Position numbers and translations under genes: made by a program. A model generated the notes under the pieces. The model saw only the letters and a list, made by a program, of their open reading frames with translations, did no database searches and was not told the DNA's origin. A DNA stretch of 64,000 bases from Acuticoccus sp. I52.16.1 (GTDB taxonomy: Bacteria; Pseudomonadota; Alphaproteobacteria; Rhizobiales; Amorphaceae): positions 4,023,219 to 4,087,218 of the forward strand of contig NZ_CP094828.1 in NCBI RefSeq assembly GCF_022865125.1. The letters run 5' to 3'. Below, in pieces: positions 36,234 to 45,044 of this stretch (the stretch's first letter is position 1; every line of letters starts with the position of its first letter).

Positions 36234-37178
36234 ATGCAGCCCTCCTTCGACTGGGATCTGTTGCAGTCCTTCCTGGCGATCGCCCGTGCGGGGACGCTCA
36301 CCGAAGCCGCGCGCCGGATGGGCGCGGATCACTCCACCTTGAGCCGCCGGCTCGCCGCCCTGGAGCGCGCGCTGGAGACCAAGTTGTTCGACCGGGGCAG
36401 CAGCGGCTATGCGCTGACGCCCGACGGCCTCGCCCTATTGCGCCACGCCGAGACGATCGAGAGCACCATGCTCTCGATCCAGTCCGACGTCGGAACGGCG
36501 CGCACGGAAGCGTCGGGCGTGGTGCGGATCGGCGCACCCGACGGGTTCGGCACCGCCATCCTGTCGCCCGCGATCGGCCGCTTGCAGCGCGATCACCCCA
36601 ATCTCGAGATTCAGCTCGTCGCCCTGCCGCGCAACTTCTCCACCTCGCGGCGCGAGGCGGACATCGCGATCGGCCTCTCCAGTCCCGACCGCGGCCGCCT
36701 GCACGTGCGCCGCCTGACGGACTACGAGCTGGGCGTCTACGCCGCCGCTGCGCAGGCGCCGCGCTGGGCCGGCCTCGCCGAGCCGCAGGACCTCGCCCGC
36801 GCCCCCTTCGTCAGCTACATCGACGACCTGATCTTCGCCCCCGAGCTCGACTATCTGCCGGCGATCGCCAAGGGCATCCGCCCGCGCCTGACGAGCTCCA
36901 ACCTCCTCGCCCAGAAGGAGGCGGCCGCGGCGGGCGCGGGGCTGTGCGTGCTGCCCTGCTTCCTCGCCGACGACGACCCGCGCCTGACGCGCATCATGCC
37001 CCGGCGCGTCGCGCTGACGCGGACCTTCTACATGGTCGTCCACAGCGACACCCGCGACCTCGCCCGCGTGCGCCTTACGGCGGACTTCATCGCCGAGGAG
37101 GTGCGGCGTCAGGCGGGGCGCTTCCTCCCGGCGGGGCCGGCGCCATGCGGGGTCGCGGCAGCCGAGCGCACGGCGTGA
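36234..37178 (+). CDS. LysR family transcriptional regulator
   Basis: A 314-residue regulator. The N-terminal winged helix-turn-helix spans about 6–65 (FLAIARAGTLTEAARRMGADHSTLSRRLAALE), followed by a linker helix and a periplasmic-binding-like effector domain. Such proteins usually control the divergent operon, so it probably senses a valine/isobutyrate pathway intermediate and regulates mmsA–acd–mmsB. The C-terminal 25 residues are Arg/Ala/Pro-rich and variable. Confidence 0.92.
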   Translation: MQPSFDWDLLQSFLAIARAGTLTEAARRMGADHSTLSRRLAALERALETKLFDRGSSGYALTPDGLALLRHAETIESTMLSIQSDVGTARTEASGVVRIGAPDGFGTAILSPAIGRLQRDHPNLEIQLVALPRNFSTSRREADIAIGLSSPDRGRLHVRRLTDYELGVYAAAAQAPRWAGLAEPQDLARAPFVSYIDDLIFAPELDYLPAIAKGIRPRLTSSNLLAQKEAAAAGAGLCVLPCFLADDDPRLTRIMPRRVALTRTFYMVVHSDTRDLARVRLTADFIAEEVRRQAGRFLPAGPAPCGVAAAERTA

Positions 37179-37327
37179 GACGCGGCCGCGGGACGGGACG
37201 CCCCCCGAGCGCCGCCGGGCGGGCAGGGCGGCGCCATAGGCCCACCATATAGCCCTGCACGATATCGCGATGCGGCCGATTGCCCCGGCACTTGCGGCAT
37301 GCGAGACAAGAGCCGAAAGGCACCCCC

Positions 37328-38542
37328 ATGAGCACCATCACACCCGATGCTGCTGCCGCCCCCCGTGACGACAGCGTTCCCCGCACCACCCTCGCCGTTC
37401 TGGTCGCCCTCAGCATCTGCCACGGCCTCAACGACACCATGCAGTCGCTCCTTCCGGCCATCTATCCGCTGCTGCGGGAGAACTACGCGCTGACCTTCAC
37501 CGAAGTCGGCATCATCCACTGCGCCTTCATGGCGACGGCCTCGCTGCTGCAACCCGCCGTCGGCATCGCCACCGACAAGCGGCCGGTGTTCCACATCGCG
37601 ACGCTCGGCATGGCCGCCAGCCTCGTCGGGCTCGTGGTGCTCGCCTACGCCGGGGATTATTCGCTGCTCCTCATCGGCGCGATGCTGATCGGCGTCGGCT
37701 CGTCGATCTTCCATCCGGACAGCTCGCGCACGGCCCGCGCCGCCTCGGGCGGTCGCTTCGGTTTCGCGCAATCGCTGTTCCAGGTCGGCGGCAATACCGG
37801 CACAGCCATCGGCCCGCTGCTGGCAGCCTTCGTCGTGCTGCCGTTCGGGCAGGCGAGCCTCGCCTGGTTCGGCGTGCTGGCGATGATCGGCATGGTGCTG
37901 CTCTTCAACACCGGGTCGTGGGCCAAGCGCGAGCACGTGCGCGTCGCCAGCCGGCCCAAGCCGGTGAAGGCGCCCATCGCGCCCCCCGGCCGGGTGCCGC
38001 TGCTGATCGCGATGCTGGGGATCCTGGTGATCTCCAAGCACGTCTACATGGCCTCGCTCGGCGGCTACTACACGTTCTACCTCATCGAGACCTTCGACCT
38101 CGGCGTCGGTCAGTCGCAGATGATGCTGTTCCTGTTCCTCGCCGCCGTCGCGGCCGGCACCTTCGCCGGCGGGCCGATCGGCGACCGCATCGGCCGCAAG
38201 GCGGTGATCGTCGGCTCGATCCTGGGCGTCCTGCCGTTCAGCCTGGCGATGCCGCACGCGGGCCTGGTCGGCACCGCGGTGCTGAGCGCCTGTGCCGGGT
38301 TCATCCTGGCCTCGGCCTTCTCGGCGATCCTCGTCTATGCGCAGCAGCTCGTGCCGGGGCGCGTCGGGCTGGTCTCGGGGCTCTTCTTCGGCTTCGCGTT
38401 CGGCGTCGGCGGTATCGGCGCGGCGCTGCTGGGCATGCTGGCGGACGCCTACGGCATCACGTTCGTCTACCAGGTGTGCTCGGTGCTGCCGCTGGCCGGT
38501 GTCATCGCCATCTTCCTGCCGGCCGAGCCGCGCTCGGCCTAG
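37328..38542 (+). CDS. MFS transporter, fosmidomycin-resistance (Fsr)-like
   Basis: A 404-residue, 12-helix major facilitator. The N-terminal CHGLNDTMQSLLPAIYPLL and the loop GSSIFHPDSSRTARAASGGRFG are characteristic of the Fsr family of drug exporters. GDRIGRKAVIVG is the MFS A-like motif between helices 8 and 9. Fsr homologues export fosmidomycin and related compounds; the natural substrate here is unknown. ATG 37328 gives a normal short cytosolic N-terminus. Confidence 0.9.
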   Translation: MSTITPDAAAAPRDDSVPRTTLAVLVALSICHGLNDTMQSLLPAIYPLLRENYALTFTEVGIIHCAFMATASLLQPAVGIATDKRPVFHIATLGMAASLVGLVVLAYAGDYSLLLIGAMLIGVGSSIFHPDSSRTARAASGGRFGFAQSLFQVGGNTGTAIGPLLAAFVVLPFGQASLAWFGVLAMIGMVLLFNTGSWAKREHVRVASRPKPVKAPIAPPGRVPLLIAMLGILVISKHVYMASLGGYYTFYLIETFDLGVGQSQMMLFLFLAAVAAGTFAGGPIGDRIGRKAVIVGSILGVLPFSLAMPHAGLVGTAVLSACAGFILASAFSAILVYAQQLVPGRVGLVSGLFFGFAFGVGGIGAALLGMLADAYGITFVYQVCSVLPLAGVIAIFLPAEPRSA

Positions 38543-38668
38543 CGTCGGCGGGAGGCGGCCGGCGCGGCCTCCCGAGACGGTCCGGCATCAGAGAGAATTT
38601 CCCACCCCCACCGACGAGAGGGTCGTGACGGGCATGCGACCCGCTCGGCCGACGAGAAGGACGATGGC

Positions 38669-39814
38669 ATGTACGATCTCATTCTGAAGGGCGGCCGCGT
38701 CGTCGATCCGGCGTCAGGGCTCGACGGGATGGCCGACGTCGCCTTCGCGGACGGCAAGGTCGCCGCCGTCGGACCCGACATCGACCCCGCCGGCGCCCCG
38801 GTGCGCGACGTCACCGGCCGTATCGTCACCCCCGGCCTGATCGACTTTCACACCCACGTCTACTGGGGCGGCACCTCGCTCGGCGTCGACGCCGAGCGGA
38901 TCGCGCGGCGCAGCGGCACGACGACCTTCATCGACGCGGGCAGCGCCGGCGCGGGCAACTTCCCGGGGTTCCGCGCCCACGTGATCGAGCGCGTCGCGCC
39001 GCGGATCCTCGCCTACGTCAACATCTCCTTCCCCGGCATCTACGGTTTTTCCAAGAACGTGATGGTGGGGGAGTGCGGCGACATGCGCCTCGTCCACCCG
39101 CACGAATGCCTGGCGGCCGCCAGGGACAACCGCGACATCGTCGTCGGCATCAAGGCGCGCATCGGCGCCAAGGCGGGCGGCATGTCCGGCATGGCGCCGC
39201 TGCATCTGGCGCTCGAGGTGGCGGACAAGCTGGACCTGCCGGTGATGGCGCACATCGACAACGCGCCGCCGAGCCAGAAGGAGGTGATCGAGGTGCTGCG
39301 CCCCGGTGACGTCCTGACCCACTGCTTCCGCCCGTGGCCCAACGCGCCGATCGACGGCAAGCGCAACGTGCGGGCCGAGGTGCTGGCCGCCCGCGAGCGC
39401 GGCGTCATCTTCGACATCGGCCACGGGCAGGGCGGCTTCTCGTTCGATTCCACGCGCACGATGTTCGACGAAGGCATTTATCCCGACATCATCTCGTCCG
39501 ACGTGCACATCCTGTGCGTCGACGGGCCGGCGCACGACGTGCTGGCGGTGATGTCGAAGTTCATGGCGCTGGGGATGGCGCTGGGCGACGTGGTGCGGTG
39601 CGTGACGGCCAACCCGGCGGCGGCGCTGCGCCGGCCGGAACTCGGCTCGCTCGCCGTCGGCACGCCGGGCGATGCCACGGTGCTGGAGCTGCGCGACGAG
39701 CCGGTCGAGCACGTCGACGTCTCGGGCGAGCGGTTGCGGGCGGACACGCGCCTCGCAGCGTCCGGCATCGTGATCGGCGGCGCCTGGTGGGCCGACGGCG
39801 ATGCCCCGGCCTGA
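38669..39814 (+). CDS. Amidohydrolase/deacetylase family metallohydrolase (dihydroorotase-like)
   Basis: A 381-residue amidohydrolase. The metal site is built from HTHVYWGG, the carboxylatable lysine in VVGIKARIG, H in MAHIDN, H in LTHCF and the final Asp in SSDVHI. The N-terminal YDLILKGGRVVDPASG and C-terminal VGTPGDATVLEL form the composite beta-domain. It resembles the Atu3266-like deacetylases that act on N-acetylated or O-acetylated hydroxyacids. It probably works with the permease next to it. Confidence 0.9.
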   Translation: MYDLILKGGRVVDPASGLDGMADVAFADGKVAAVGPDIDPAGAPVRDVTGRIVTPGLIDFHTHVYWGGTSLGVDAERIARRSGTTTFIDAGSAGAGNFPGFRAHVIERVAPRILAYVNISFPGIYGFSKNVMVGECGDMRLVHPHECLAAARDNRDIVVGIKARIGAKAGGMSGMAPLHLALEVADKLDLPVMAHIDNAPPSQKEVIEVLRPGDVLTHCFRPWPNAPIDGKRNVRAEVLAARERGVIFDIGHGQGGFSFDSTRTMFDEGIYPDIISSDVHILCVDGPAHDVLAVMSKFMALGMALGDVVRCVTANPAAALRRPELGSLAVGTPGDATVLELRDEPVEHVDVSGERLRADTRLAASGIVIGGAWWADGDAPA

Positions 39815-39850
39815 CCGCCGCGGCGACCGGGCCGCGAGGGGCGTCGGGCG

Positions 39851-40753
39851 ATGACCTTCATACCGATCTGGGTTCTCTCGACCATCGCGGCGGCGGCGGC
39901 GCAGACCGCCCGCAACGCGATGCAGCGTCACCTCACCGCCTCGCTGGGCACGCTGGGGGCGACGCTGGTGCGCTTCCTCTACGGCCTGCCGTTCGCGCTC
40001 GTCTTCCTGGCGCTCATGGTCCTCCTCACGGGCGACCGCGTGCCGACGCCGCATGCCGAGTTCCTCGGCCTCGTCGCGCTCGCCTCGGTGGCGCAGATCG
40101 CCGGCACGGCGCTGATGCTGGCGGCAATGCGCATCACCACCTTCTCGATCACGGTGGCCTACACCAAGACCGAGCCGGTGCAGGTGGCGATCTTCGGCTT
40201 CCTGGTGCTGGGCGAGCGGCTGTCGGCGCTGTCGCTGGCGGGCATCGTCACGGCGACGGTGGGGGTCATCGTCATGTCGCAGGTTCGCGGTGCGGCGCTG
40301 GCGAAGGGGCTGGCGGCGCGGCCCGCCCTCTTCGGCCTGTCCTCGGCGGCGGGGTTTGCGGTGGCGGCGGTGCTCTTCCGCGCGGCCATCCTCTCGCTCG
40401 ACGACGGCGGGCAGTTCGTGCGCGCGTCGACCACGCTGGTCTGGGCGCAGGCGATGCAGTGCGTGCTGCTGGTGGGCTGGCTGGGGCTGACGGACCGCGG
40501 CGTGATCGTGGCGACGCTCGGGGCGTGGCGCGAATCGGTGTTCGCCGGGGCGATGGGCGCGCTGGCGACGCAGTTCTGGTTCATCGGCTTCGCGCTGACG
40601 TCGACCGCCAACGTGCGCACCTTGGGCCTGGTGGAGGTGCTCTTCGCGCAGGTTGTCTCACGCCGCCTCGCCGAGACGACGAGCCCGCGCCAGATCGCCG
40701 GCATCGTCCTCGCGGTCGCCGGCGTCGCCGCCCTGATCGCCGGCCACGGCTGA
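39851..40753 (+). CDS. EamA/DMT-type permease
   Basis: A 300-residue membrane protein with about ten helices in two repeated halves. FSITVAYTKTEPVQVAIFGFLVLGERLSALSLAGI at the end of the first half is the typical EamA motif. The drug/metabolite transporter superfamily moves amino acids, nucleotides or metabolites. It starts 36 bp after the deacetylase and is probably co-transcribed; it converges with the enolase-superfamily gene. Confidence 0.86.
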   Translation: MTFIPIWVLSTIAAAAAQTARNAMQRHLTASLGTLGATLVRFLYGLPFALVFLALMVLLTGDRVPTPHAEFLGLVALASVAQIAGTALMLAAMRITTFSITVAYTKTEPVQVAIFGFLVLGERLSALSLAGIVTATVGVIVMSQVRGAALAKGLAARPALFGLSSAAGFAVAAVLFRAAILSLDDGGQFVRASTTLVWAQAMQCVLLVGWLGLTDRGVIVATLGAWRESVFAGAMGALATQFWFIGFALTSTANVRTLGLVEVLFAQVVSRRLAETTSPRQIAGIVLAVAGVAALIAGHG

Positions 40754-40826
40754 CGCGCGGGCGATCCTGCGAGGTGACGCGCGGGTACCGCCGACGTCGG
40801 TCGCCCCGAACCGAGCGCGAACCGCT

Positions 40827-41966
40827 CTAAACGTAGCAGGGGCCGTCGATCAGGGGGTGGGCCGCGATGAACTCTTCGTCGATCTCGAGACCCAGGCCCG
40901 GCCCCTGCGTGGGCCACACGCAGCCGTTCGCGTCGAGGGTGCCGACCGTGCCGCCGACGCGGTCGCGGAACGGGTTGTGCGGTGCGCAGTCGCCCTCGTA
41001 GTAGCCGGGATTGTCGATCGCGCAGAGGAGATGGATCGAGGCCGCCATGTTGATGCTGGTCAGCGAGGTGTGCGGGTTGCAGTTCATCTTCACGGTCGAC
41101 ACCAGCGCCGCGATGCGCAGCGTCTCGGTGAGGCCGCCGGTCTTGGAGACGTCCGGCTGCGGGACGGTGATGGCGCCTTCCTCCAGCATCTGCATGAAGT
41201 CGTAGCGCATGACGTGGTTCTCGCCGGCCGCGAGCGGGACCGTGCCCAGGGCGCGCGCCTCGCGATAGTCGCGCAGGTCGTGCGGCGGGAAGGGCTCCTC
41301 CAGCCACTCCACCGCCAGCTCCTCGTAGAGGGGCATCACCCGGCGCACGTCGCCGAGGGTGTAGCCGGTGTTGGCGTCGACCATGATCGCGATGTCGTCG
41401 CCGACCGCCTCGCGCACGGCCCGCACGCGCGGAATGTCGCGCGCGGGGCTGTCGCCGACGCGCAGTTTAAGCGCGCGGTAGCCCTGCGCCACATAGCGCA
41501 GCGCTTCCTCGGCGAGCGAGGCGGAGTCCTGCCAGCCGAGCGAGATGCCGCCGGCGTAGGCGGGACTGGGCCGCGGCGCGCCGCCGAGGATGCGGTAGAG
41601 CGGCTGGCCGAGCGCCTTGCCCTTGATGTCCCACAGGGCGATGTCGAGCCCGGAGAGCGCCATCGCCGACCCGCTGCCGAGCCCGTGGCTGGCGAGCTGC
41701 ATGCGGTAGACTCGGCTCCACACACCGACGATGTCCCCCGCGTCCATGCCGACGACGATGTCCGCCAACGTCGTGTCGATCAGCTTGGCGATGGCGCCGG
41801 GACAGCGGCCATGGTGTGCCTCGCCCCATCCGGTGATGCCCTCGTCGGTGTCGACCCGCACCAGCACCGCGTCGCGCTTGACGGCCCGGCCGATGCCGAG
41901 AGTGACGTTGCCCCCCTCGGGGATGCGGAAGGAGATCGGGACCGCGGTGATTTTCGTGATTTTCAT
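40827..41966 (-). CDS. Mandelate racemase/muconate lactonizing enzyme family protein
   Basis: A 379-residue enolase-superfamily enzyme. Active-site elements are the KxR pair in ALKLRVG, metal ligands D in MVDANTGYTL, E in VEWLEEP and E in AAGENHV, and a His–Asp dyad from PQPDVSKTGG and NPHTSL. The dyad places it in the mandelate racemase subgroup, so racemisation or dehydration of a hydroxyacid is likely. The second lysine of the usual KxK is Arg. ATG 41966 gives the family start MKITKITAVPISF. It is divergent from an FAH-type hydratase across 231 bp. Confidence 0.9.
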   Translation of the reverse strand: MKITKITAVPISFRIPEGGNVTLGIGRAVKRDAVLVRVDTDEGITGWGEAHHGRCPGAIAKLIDTTLADIVVGMDAGDIVGVWSRVYRMQLASHGLGSGSAMALSGLDIALWDIKGKALGQPLYRILGGAPRPSPAYAGGISLGWQDSASLAEEALRYVAQGYRALKLRVGDSPARDIPRVRAVREAVGDDIAIMVDANTGYTLGDVRRVMPLYEELAVEWLEEPFPPHDLRDYREARALGTVPLAAGENHVMRYDFMQMLEEGAITVPQPDVSKTGGLTETLRIAALVSTVKMNCNPHTSLTSINMAASIHLLCAIDNPGYYEGDCAPHNPFRDRVGGTVGTLDANGCVWPTQGPGLGLEIDEEFIAAHPLIDGPCYV

Positions 41967-42197
41967 TGGCCTGCTCTTGGGCTGGGGAGATGCTGCGGGG
42001 CCTCGGATGCACCGATGAACAGGGTCGCGTGCCGTGGCCGTGCTCTCGGCGGGGGCGAGGGCGGCGGAGTCGTGCCGAAATCGCGTTTGCGCGTTGCCTT
42101 TCGGGGGGCGGGGAGTGGAGAATGTGGCCTGAAGATGGCGCCCGGCCGAACGCAGCGGCGGACGGCAGGCAAGCCGCCACAACACAGAGGGGACGTC

Positions 42198-42947
42198 GTG
42201 CCGACAAGTCTAGCCGAACGCTTTGCCGCAATCCTGATCGCGGCGCATCGCGAGAATTCACGCACCACCGTGGCGAAGGCGGCCGCATTCGCCGAAGAGG
42301 CGACACCGGCCGACGTGCAGGCCGTGCAGGCGCTGGTGGCCGGGGCGCTGGGCCCCGTCGGCGCATGGAAGACCGCGCCGGGCCCCGACCGGCCGATGAT
42401 CGCGCCGATCTTCGCCGGTGACGTGCGCCCCTCCGGCGCCACCTTCGGGACCGACGAGATCGGCGCCTGCGGCATCGAGCTGGAGATGGCCTTCCGCCTC
42501 GACCGACCGCTGCCGCCCGTCGACGCGCCGGATTTCGCCGCGGCCCTGCGCGCGGCGGTGACGCCGATCGTCGTGATCGAGGTGGTCGACGGACGGATCG
42601 AGGATTTCACCAATTCGCCCGCCCCCGCCAAGCTGGCCGACAACCAGAGCAACGGCGGCCTGGTGCTGGGTGACACGGGGACGATCCTCGCGCCCGACGC
42701 TGCGGTGCGGCTGACCTTCGACGGTGCGGTCGCCTTCGAGGGCCGCGCCGCGCCTCCGGGGGGCGACGCCTGGGGCGCGCTGGAGCGGTTCGCGCGCCAT
42801 GTCGGGACGCTGTGCGGTGGGTTCCAGGTGGGGCAGGTGCTGACGACGGGCTCGCTGACCGGCATGCCGTTCATCGCCCCCGGCACGCACGTCGAGGGCA
42901 CGGTCGAGGGGCTGGGCGGTGTCACGTTGGACTACGTGGCGCGATAG
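42198..42947 (+). CDS. 2-keto-4-pentenoate hydratase / FAH-superfamily protein
   Basis: A 249-residue protein of the MhpD/hydratase-decarboxylase group. The metal-binding glutamates lie in GIELEMAFRL and IEVVDGRIED; KLADNQSNGGLVLG and the C-terminal TGSLTGMPFIAPG are typical. It would hydrate 2-hydroxypentadienoate-like compounds or decarboxylate oxaloacetate-like acids. The start is GTG 42198. Pairing with the divergent enolase-superfamily enzyme suggests a common hydroxyacid pathway, but the substrate is not identifiable. Confidence 0.85.
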   Translation: MPTSLAERFAAILIAAHRENSRTTVAKAAAFAEEATPADVQAVQALVAGALGPVGAWKTAPGPDRPMIAPIFAGDVRPSGATFGTDEIGACGIELEMAFRLDRPLPPVDAPDFAAALRAAVTPIVVIEVVDGRIEDFTNSPAPAKLADNQSNGGLVLGDTGTILAPDAAVRLTFDGAVAFEGRAAPPGGDAWGALERFARHVGTLCGGFQVGQVLTTGSLTGMPFIAPGTHVEGTVEGLGGVTLDYVAR

Positions 42948-42948
42948 G

Positions 42949-42971
42949 GCCGGCGCTGGAGCGACGCCGGC
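42949..42971 (+). terminator. Hairpin between the convergent FAH and CoA-transferase genes
   Basis: A perfect 7-bp stem GCCGGCG/CGCCGGC with a 9-base loop lies just after the FAH stop. There is no T run. Confidence 0.4.
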
Positions 42972-43031
42972 CGGCGCGCGGCGACGTGGCCCGCACCGGC
43001 CGGCCGCCGCCCGGGCTCGGACCGCCCCGGC

Positions 43032-44246
43032 TCAGACCGCGTCGGCGGTGATCGCCGCGCCGGCGCCGACGATCCGCTCGATCGCATCCGCGCCGTAACC
43101 GGCCTCGGCCAGGATCTCGCGCGTGTGCTCGCCGAGGCGCGGGGCCGGGCGTTGCACCTTCCCCGGCGTGTCGGAGAACTTGATCGGCAGGCCGATCGCC
43201 TTGGTCGGACCCGCGGTCGGATGGTCGAGCTCGACGACCATGTCGCGTGCCAGGACGTGCGGATCCTCGTGCATCTCCATGATCGACAGGACCGGGCCGG
43301 CCGGTACGCCGGCCTCTTCCATCGCCGCCAGCCACGCCTCGGTGGTGCGCGGCTTGAAGAGCGGCTCCAGCGTCGCGATCAGCACCTCGCGGTTGTCCAT
43401 GCGGGCGTGACCGTTGGCGAAGCGCGGGTCGGCGGCGAGCTCCGGCGCGCCCAGCGCCGACACCAGCCGCTCCCAGTTGCTCTGGTTGGCGGCGCCGATG
43501 TTGATCCACCCGTCCGCCGTCGGGAACGCCTGGTAGGGCGCGTTCAGCGGATGGGCCGAGCCCATCGGCCCCGGCGACACGCCGGTCGCGAAGGCGATGG
43601 CGGACTGCCAGTAGGTGTGCGTGATCGCCGCTTCCAGGAGCGAGGTGTCGACCATCTGCCCCTGGCCGGTCTGCAGCTTGTGGGCGTAGGCCGACGCGCA
43701 GCCGAGCGCGGCGAGAATGCCGGCGGTGATGTCCGACACCGGGGCGCCGACCTTGACCGGCGGGCGGCCCGGCCCCTCGCCGGTGATCGCCATCAGCCCG
43801 GACATGCCCTGCGCCACGAGGTCGAACCCGCCGCGCGCCGCGTAGGGGCCGGTGCGGCCGAACCCGGAGACGGCGCAGTAGATGAGGCCGGGGTTCTCCT
43901 TGCGCAGCTCCTCGAAGCCGAGGCCGAGCTTCTCCATCGTCCCCATGCGGTAGTTCTCGATGACGACGTCGGCGTCGGCGAGGAGCAGGCGCAGCGCCGC
44001 CTTGCCCTCGTCGGACTTCAGGTCGAGGGCGATGCCGCGCTTGTTGCGGTTCATGATCATGAAGGCCGCACTCTCGCCGTTCACCTCCGGCGGGATGGTG
44101 CGGCGCGTGTCGTCGCCGTTGGGCTTCTCCACCTTGACGACGTCGGCGCCCATGTCGGCCAGCATCAGCCCGCACACCGGGCCCGCCATGATGTGCGCCA
44201 GCTCGATGACGCGCATGCCCGTCAAAGGGCCGGTCCGCTCGCTCAT
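43032..44246 (-). CDS. CaiB/BaiF family (class III) CoA-transferase
   Basis: A 404-residue enzyme transferring CoA between carboxylic acids. The N-terminal GMRVIELAHIMAGPVCG, MGADVVKVEKPNGDD and the LDLKSDEGKA segment are diagnostic. The catalytic aspartate is in GGFDLVAQGMSGLM. It is the terminal gene of the minus-strand arm; its ATG overlaps the preceding crotonase stop (ATGA), so they are translationally coupled. It likely activates the imported acid or an intermediate to its CoA thioester. Confidence 0.92.
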   Translation of the reverse strand: MSERTGPLTGMRVIELAHIMAGPVCGLMLADMGADVVKVEKPNGDDTRRTIPPEVNGESAAFMIMNRNKRGIALDLKSDEGKAALRLLLADADVVIENYRMGTMEKLGLGFEELRKENPGLIYCAVSGFGRTGPYAARGGFDLVAQGMSGLMAITGEGPGRPPVKVGAPVSDITAGILAALGCASAYAHKLQTGQGQMVDTSLLEAAITHTYWQSAIAFATGVSPGPMGSAHPLNAPYQAFPTADGWINIGAANQSNWERLVSALGAPELAADPRFANGHARMDNREVLIATLEPLFKPRTTEAWLAAMEEAGVPAGPVLSIMEMHEDPHVLARDMVVELDHPTAGPTKAIGLPIKFSDTPGKVQRPAPRLGEHTREILAEAGYGADAIERIVGAGAAITADAV

Positions 44247-45040
44247 TTGCCTTTGAACTCCGGTTTGCGCTTGTTGAAGAAGGCGTCGAGGCCTTCGCGG
44301 AAGTCCTCGCTCATGAAGGTCATCACGACGAGGTCGTCGCCCTCGGCGTGCGGCCCGTCGATCCTGAGGCGCCGGAACGCCTCCTTGCAGGCGCGCAAGG
44401 TGAGGGGGGCGTGGCCTGCGATGTGGACGGCGAGCTCCTTCGCGCGGGCCATCAGGGCGGCATGGTCGGGCAGCACCTCGCTGACGAGGCCGGCCGCCAG
44501 CGCCTCCTGCGCACCGACGAGGCGGGAGGTGAAGATGATCTCCTTTGCCTTGGCGACGCCGATGAGGTCCTTCACGCGGGCGAAGTTCTCCATCGACAGC
44601 GTGTTGCCGAGCGTGCGGGCGATGGGGAAGCCGAACTTCAGCCCCTCGGTCGCGATGCGGATGTCGCAGCATGAAGCGATGCCCGCGCCGCCGCCGGTGC
44701 AGGCGCCGGCGATCGCGGCGATCGTCGGCACCGGGCATTTCTCCACCGCCTCGGCGACGCGACCGACGCGCTTCTCGTAGTCGAGCGCGTCCTGGGCTTT
44801 GTCGAAGGCGTGGAACTGGCTCATGTCGGTGCCGGCGGCGAAGGCCTTCTCGCCGGCACCGGTGATGATGAGGACGCGCACCGAGCCGTCCGTGGGCATT
44901 TCCTCGCACAGCTTCTGCACGCCGTCGTACATGGCGAAGGTGAAGGCGTTGCGGGCCTGCGGGCGGTTCAGCGTGAGCGTCGCGATGCCGTCCTCGATCT
45001 CGTAGATCAGATCGTCGGTGCCGGCGGTGAGGGTGGTCAT
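44243..45040 (-). CDS. Enoyl-CoA hydratase/isomerase family protein lacking the catalytic glutamates
   Basis: A 265-residue crotonase-fold protein. The first oxyanion-hole segment is KAFAAGTDMSQF and the second GACTGGGAGIASCCD. At the positions of rat crotonase E144 and E164 it has G120 and about I140, so the usual hydratase chemistry is not expected. The fold could serve hydrolysis, decarboxylation, isomerisation or C–C cleavage of an acyl-CoA instead. It sits between the TRAP large permease (4 bp upstream) and the CoA-transferase (4-bp overlap), implying action on the same acyl-CoA. Confidence 0.88.
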   Translation of the reverse strand: MTTLTAGTDDLIYEIEDGIATLTLNRPQARNAFTFAMYDGVQKLCEEMPTDGSVRVLIITGAGEKAFAAGTDMSQFHAFDKAQDALDYEKRVGRVAEAVEKCPVPTIAAIAGACTGGGAGIASCCDIRIATEGLKFGFPIARTLGNTLSMENFARVKDLIGVAKAKEIIFTSRLVGAQEALAAGLVSEVLPDHAALMARAKELAVHIAGHAPLTLRACKEAFRRLRIDGPHAEGDDLVVMTFMSEDFREGLDAFFNKRKPEFKGK

Positions 45041-45044
45041 GCGC

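Noticed and set aside
41967-42197. Operator between the enolase-superfamily and FAH genes
   Set aside because: Only an imperfect dyad (CGAAA…CGCG…CGCG…TTTCG) is visible; symmetry is too weak to call.
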